Part shown: one piece after another, positions 48,144 through 51,498 of the stretch
Numbering within the stretch: the first letter of the stretch is position 1
How the letters are laid out: each line of letters begins with the position of its first letter
Assembly: GCA_038147755.1 (NCBI GenBank)
Contig: JAYQTS010000016.1
Span: forward strand, 1-51,498
Direction of reading: 5' to 3'
Origin: UBA5951 sp012269555
GTDB lineage: Bacteria > Pseudomonadota > Alphaproteobacteria > Puniceispirillales > Puniceispirillaceae
DNA length: 51,498 nucleotides
Translations under genes and position numbers: made by a program
The notes under the pieces: model-generated
Told to the model about the DNA's origin: nothing
The model's database searches: none
What the model saw: the letters and a program-made list of their open reading frames with translations, nothing else

Positions 48144-48478
48144 TTATCGACCATAAATATCTTCATAACGATTGATGTCGTCTCGCCTAGATAAGCTCCT
48201 AGTTGTACTTCAATTAATTCCATACGCTCACTAGTTTCATTTTCGAGACGATGCTTGCTTCCTAGAGGGATGTAAACTGACTTCCCTGCATAGAATTTGA
48301 ACAGTTTCTCCAATAGTAACTTTAGCTACACCAAACACTATAATCCAATGTTCTGAACGATACCATGAGATTGAAGAGATAGTTTACCTCCTGGATTAAC
48401 AACTATTTTCTTCACCTTATATCCAGAGCTCTCCCAAATTACTTCATACTTACCCCAAGGGCGCTTTCCAATTTCCAT
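48144..48478 (-). CDS. Mannose-6-phosphate isomerase-like cupin protein (frameshifts)
   Basis: A single cupin domain of about 112 residues: MEIGKRPWGKYEVIWESSGY, KVKKIVVNPGGKLSLQSH, YRSEHWIIVFGVAKVTIGE, FYAGKSVYIPLGSKHRLENE, RMELIEVQLGAYLGE and the end DDINRYEDIYGR. This is the C-terminal isomerase (type II PMI) domain without the guanylyltransferase part; stand-alone versions are common in alphaproteobacteria. At least three frame changes (about 48370, 48305 and 48190) are needed; the last restores the canonical G-E-D-D ending. It follows the sugar ABC ATPase gene by 113 bp and may isomerise the imported sugar's phosphate. Confidence 0.78.
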
Positions 48479-48591
48479 ATATTAGTCAAATTATAATTTC
48501 ATTTATTTTGATTCTATTCTTTCCTAACAGACAATTGGTCTAAACACTCTATCGTAATTATCCAATAATCCTGTTAATTCAAGCTTATCAT

Positions 48592-49656
48592 CTAATTGAA
48601 TTCAATCCTTAGACCACTCTCTTCAAAGAAGTGTAACGAGGATGAATTTAAGATTAATCCTACCCTACTCCCAATTTTCATTTGGACATCGGGCTCTATT
48701 CGAACTGTTATAAGTATACCATTTCCACAATCTACATAAGCAAATTGCTCTGAACCCAAATATTCGCACAAAGCCAATTCCCCAATTAAATCTGCATTTT
48801 GTATATCTGTTATAGAAATCGTCTCTGCCCTAACACCAATTCTTGTGATTTTTTGATTGGGGCTTTTTATTTTCGTTTTTAACTCTCTTTCTAAATGTAA
48901 TATTATTTTTCCATTTTTAACATGGCAGGGAATTACATTCATTTTTGGACTACCAATAAACTCTGCAACAAATAAGCTATTTGGCTTGTTATAAAGAATT
49001 TGCGGTGTTCCCTCCTGTACAATCTCACCCTTATTTAATACAACTATTCTATCTGCAAGTGTCATCGCTTCTATTTGATCATGTGTCACATAAATGGTCG
49101 TTATTCCTAACTTTTTATGAAGACGGGATATTTCAAGTCGCATATTTACACGCAAAGCAGCATCTAAATTTGATAAGGGCTCATCAAATAAAAAACCCAT
49201 TGGCTCTCGAATGATTGCTCTTCCAATGGCAACACGCTGTCTCTGTCCGCCAGATAATTGTTTAGGAAGCCTGTCCAGTAAGGGTTCTAATTCAAGAATT
49301 TTAGCTGTTTGAAATACTTTCTTTTCTATAATTTTTTTTTCAACCCCCGCTGTTTTTAGAGCAAACCCGATATTTTCCCTTACATTCATGTGCGGGTACA
49401 AGGCATAAGACTGAAAAACCATTGAAAGGCGGCTTTCCGATGGAAGATTTCCAGTGACATTTTTTGAGTCAATCAAAACACTACCTGAGCTGGCTTCCTC
49501 TAAACCTGCAATTATGCGAAGTAATGTTGACTTTCCGCAACCAGAGGGACCAACAAAGACAACAAATTCTCCCTTTTTAATTGATAGATTAACCCCATTT
49601 ATAACGTGAAGCTTATCAAACCATTTATGAATTTGCTGAAGTTCTATGGATGCCAT
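48592..49656 (-). CDS. Sugar ABC transporter ATP-binding protein (UgpC/MalK family)
   Basis: A 354-residue intact ATPase. Walker A FVGPSGCGKSTLLRIIAGLE, Q-loop LSMVFQSYALYPHMNVRENI, signature KQLSGGQRQRVAIGRAIIRE, Walker B MGFLFDEPLSNLDA, switch His TIYVTHDQIEAMTLADRI. A regulatory TOBE-like C-terminal domain (residues about 235-354) includes IGVRAETISI. It energises a carbohydrate importer with the permease at 50953-51498. It lies 15 bp downstream of the glycoside hydrolase gene. Confidence 0.93.
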   Translation of the reverse strand: MASIELQQIHKWFDKLHVINGVNLSIKKGEFVVFVGPSGCGKSTLLRIIAGLEEASSGSVLIDSKNVTGNLPSESRLSMVFQSYALYPHMNVRENIGFALKTAGVEKKIIEKKVFQTAKILELEPLLDRLPKQLSGGQRQRVAIGRAIIREPMGFLFDEPLSNLDAALRVNMRLEISRLHKKLGITTIYVTHDQIEAMTLADRIVVLNKGEIVQEGTPQILYNKPNSLFVAEFIGSPKMNVIPCHVKNGKIILHLERELKTKIKSPNQKITRIGVRAETISITDIQNADLIGELALCEYLGSEQFAYVDCGNGILITVRIEPDVQMKIGSRVGLILNSSSLHFFEESGLRIEFN

Positions 49657-49671
49657 GAAATTTTTAAACTC

Positions 49672-50950
49672 CTAATTTTCCGCAATATTTTTGGAGATAT
49701 CAACAGAATTCATTTCTAGATAAATTGCAACTGTCCATGAGAAATTTGTGCCCCTAAAGGACTGCCTTCTATCGGATCAAAATATTCTGCCATTCCTGCC
49801 GTATTTACTAATTTTTGAATCGTCAGCTATTCTTCGAGCTAGCTTATCATATCCCATTTCATTTAGGCCTTTTTCAATCATATAATTCATGATTAACCAA
49901 ACAGGACCACGCCAATAGCGAATCTTATTAAAACATTTGTGCTCTGGGTCCCAACTTGGAAATGCATATTTACATTTTTTAAAATACGCTCACAATGCGT
50001 AGCCATTTTTTCCCGCTGTAAATTATCTCCAACATGCGCATAGAAACACAACATAGAGGCATTTGTGATACCGTCACTAAATTTTCCCGTGCGCATATCC
50101 CTTGCGCAGAATCCACCAACAGTTTCGTTCCACAACCAAGCTGAACCTTTCGTTAATTTTTCTATCCAATTATTAATCTCATCTAATGCAGCATTCATTC
50201 TTAAGTGATCTGCTAAACGCAATAAGTCTTTAGTTGCACGAAGCAAAATAAACTGGATACCTGGATCAGCCATAAGAAAAGGGCCCTCATTATATATTAC
50301 ATTATCATTCCAACCGACTTTTTCCCAAAATGAACTATTGACATATATTTGTCATATTCCACCTTAGTCGGGCGCTGTTCAGTATCAACGTGAATAATAT
50401 CCCGTCTTGCGTAACTCTCTAATTCTTTTGGGACCTTAACGTTTTTAGACCCATATCCCAATCTGGACAGTTATCTCTTCCTGTCTCCCATGGATGGATA
50501 GCTGCAATTACTCCCTTATTTACTGGATCACGCGAATCCATAAACCATCTGTGACTTGCCATTAAACGAGAGAATATCTCTTTTGCCTTTCTGGCATCAT
50601 AAGGAGTTCCCTTGTCAACCATTTGCCAAACGACTGAGGATAGTACTGGTGGTTGTGAAAGACAACTAGAAGGTGGCTCATTCTTACTATTCCAAATATC
50701 GGGACCTGGATAATAATCTGATCATTTTGTCTAAAGACGATATGAGGAATCATTCCATTTTCCCATTGTGCATCAAGTAATGATATTATTTCTAGCCATG
50801 CTCTCCATTTGTTAAAATGCCACAGTCCTAATGCAGTAATCCAGAATCCCAATTCCATTGAAACAGGTATAATCTACTAGTAGGAACGGTATAGCCACCT
50901 CTGTCATTTTCTTTTAGGACATTGATTGCTTCTTCTATCATTTTGTTCAT
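49672..50950 (-). CDS. MGH1-like glycoside hydrolase (trehalase/glucosidase-like, multiple frameshifts)
   Basis: Start MNKMIEEAINVLKENDRGGY, 2 bp after the permease stop. Pieces in shifted frames include LFQWNWDSG, ALGLWHFNKWRAWLEIISLL, DAQWENGMIPHIVFRQND, YYPGPDIWNSKNEPPSSCLS, QPPVLSSVVWQMVDKG, AAIHPWETGRDNCPDWDMGL, GITNASMLCFYAHVGDN, NKIRYWRGPVWLIMNYMIEK, GLNEMGYDKLARRI and GTNFSWTVAIYLE. W-N-W-D-S, H-P-W-E-T-G-R-D-N and Y-W-R-G-P-V-W are hallmarks of (alpha/alpha)6 family hydrolases related to GH63/MGH1. It is probably cytoplasmic (no signal peptide) and acts on the imported glycoside. At least five breaks. Confidence 0.8.
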
Positions 50951-50952
50951 CG

Positions 50953-51498
50953 CTATCCTTTCACGCTTCCAGAAGTAAGCCCAGAAACTAGAAATTTTTC
51001 AAACCATAAGAAAATAAAAAGTACAGGGACGGTCGCCACTACTGATGCCGCCATTAAATGCTGTCTAGGAACCTCAGTTGAGTCCAAAGATACGATACCC
51101 CTGGATAATGTAAAAATCTTAATATCGTCTAAAAACATAAATGCGAATAAAAACTCATTCCATGCAATCATGAATACATACAGCGAAACTGAGGCTATTG
51201 CGGGGATAGACAAAGGAATAGATATCTTTGTGATCACTTGCCATCTTGTAAGGCCATCCATTAAACCCGCATCATCAAGTTCATTTGGCAATCCCGAGAA
51301 ATAACCTTTAAGCATATATAGAGCAACAGGAATGGTAGTAGCTGGATATACAATGCATAAACCGAATAAGGTATTGCGCAAACCGAGCTGACTAAAAACT
51401 GAATAAAGAGGAACAACAAGTATAATAGCTGGGATTAAGTAAATCAGGAGAACTGAACCTGATAACCATTCTCTTGCAGGAAACCTAAGTTTTGCAAT
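50953..51498 (-). CDS. Sugar ABC transporter permease, MalG family (N-terminus beyond window edge)
   Basis: The frame is open from the right edge (IAKLRFPAREWLSGSVLLIY) to the stop at 50953, 181 residues, 5'-truncated by the window. It contains IPAIILVVPLYSVFSQLGL, LRNTLFGLCIVYPATTIPVA and the EAA loop ELDDAGLMDGLTRWQVITKI, followed by SIPLSIPAIASVSLYVFMIA WNEF-type helices and the end GLTSGSVKG. These match the inner-membrane permease of CUT1 sugar ABC transporters. The other permease and the binding protein are presumably just outside the window. Confidence 0.92.
   Translation of the reverse strand: MAKLRFPAREWLSGSVLLIYLIPAIILVVPLYSVFSQLGLRNTLFGLCIVYPATTIPVALYMLKGYFSGLPNELDDAGLMDGLTRWQVITKISIPLSIPAIASVSLYVFMIAWNEFLFAFMFLDDIKIFTLSRGIVSLDSTEVPRQHLMAASVVATVPVLFIFLWFEKFLVSGLTSGSVKG

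Noticed and set aside
1..51498. tRNA/rRNA genes, CRISPR arrays, insertion sequences, phage or toxin-antitoxin genes
   Set aside because: Looked for by eye on both strands (tRNA T-loops, spaced direct repeats, transposase or integrase motifs); none was found.

Overview
The window is AT-rich, gene-dense bacterial DNA that looks like a marine, low-GC alphaproteobacterium. The SAR116/Rhodospirillales-like placement is an inference from gene content: tripartite tricarboxylate and TAXI-TRAP transporters, a urease cluster, hydroxyproline catabolism and photolyases typical of surface-water lineages. I see no rRNA, tRNA, CRISPR array, transposase or phage gene.

Layout. 1-1855: an MFS transporter (cut by the left edge), a C-factor-like SDR and a TIGR03643 protein, all on the minus strand. 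2085-5138: an intact tctCBA citrate/tricarboxylate-type transporter, divergent from a TctD/TctE-like two-component pair and a badly broken periplasmic binding protein (5259-8298). 8323-16171: a sulfatase, a class III aminotransferase, a 2-keto-4-pentenoate hydratase-like protein, an adenylate cyclase with TolB-like and TPR regions, and a pseudouridine catabolism pair (psuK-psuG). 16168-21090: a PhyH-family dioxygenase, a full-length photolyase, a divergent split photolyase whose FAD domain and alpha/beta domain are separate genes, and a decayed gamma-butyrobetaine-dioxygenase-like gene. 21283-26207: complete urease operon ureD-A-B-C-E-F-G. 26455-29202: ureide catabolism (PuuE allantoinase fused to a URAD-like tail, ureidoglycine aminohydrolase, ureidoglycolate lyase), which can deliver urea to the adjacent urease. 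29212-35198: Gate-domain membrane protein, aminotransferase and a TAXI-type TRAP transporter. 35296-47727: a hydroxyproline locus with a three-subunit D-hydroxyproline/amino acid dehydrogenase, two proline-racemase-family proteins, a pyrroline-4-hydroxy-2-carboxylate deaminase, a polar amino acid ABC transporter and an aconitase-X cis-3-hydroxyproline dehydratase, with a small DksA/TraR zinc finger inside it. 47938-51498: a CoA-transferase remnant, a mannose-6-phosphate-isomerase-like cupin, and a sugar ABC transporter with a glycoside hydrolase, cut by the right edge.

Two things cut across the window. First, about half of the genes are interrupted by frameshifts, nearly all repaired by adding one or two bases, usually in a short homopolymer. 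Base under-calling in the sequence is the simplest explanation, so most are annotated as one full-length CDS with notes. Second, three unrelated transporter operons each have a strong hairpin exactly between the substrate-binding-protein gene and the first membrane-protein gene, suggesting a shared device for over-expressing the binding protein.
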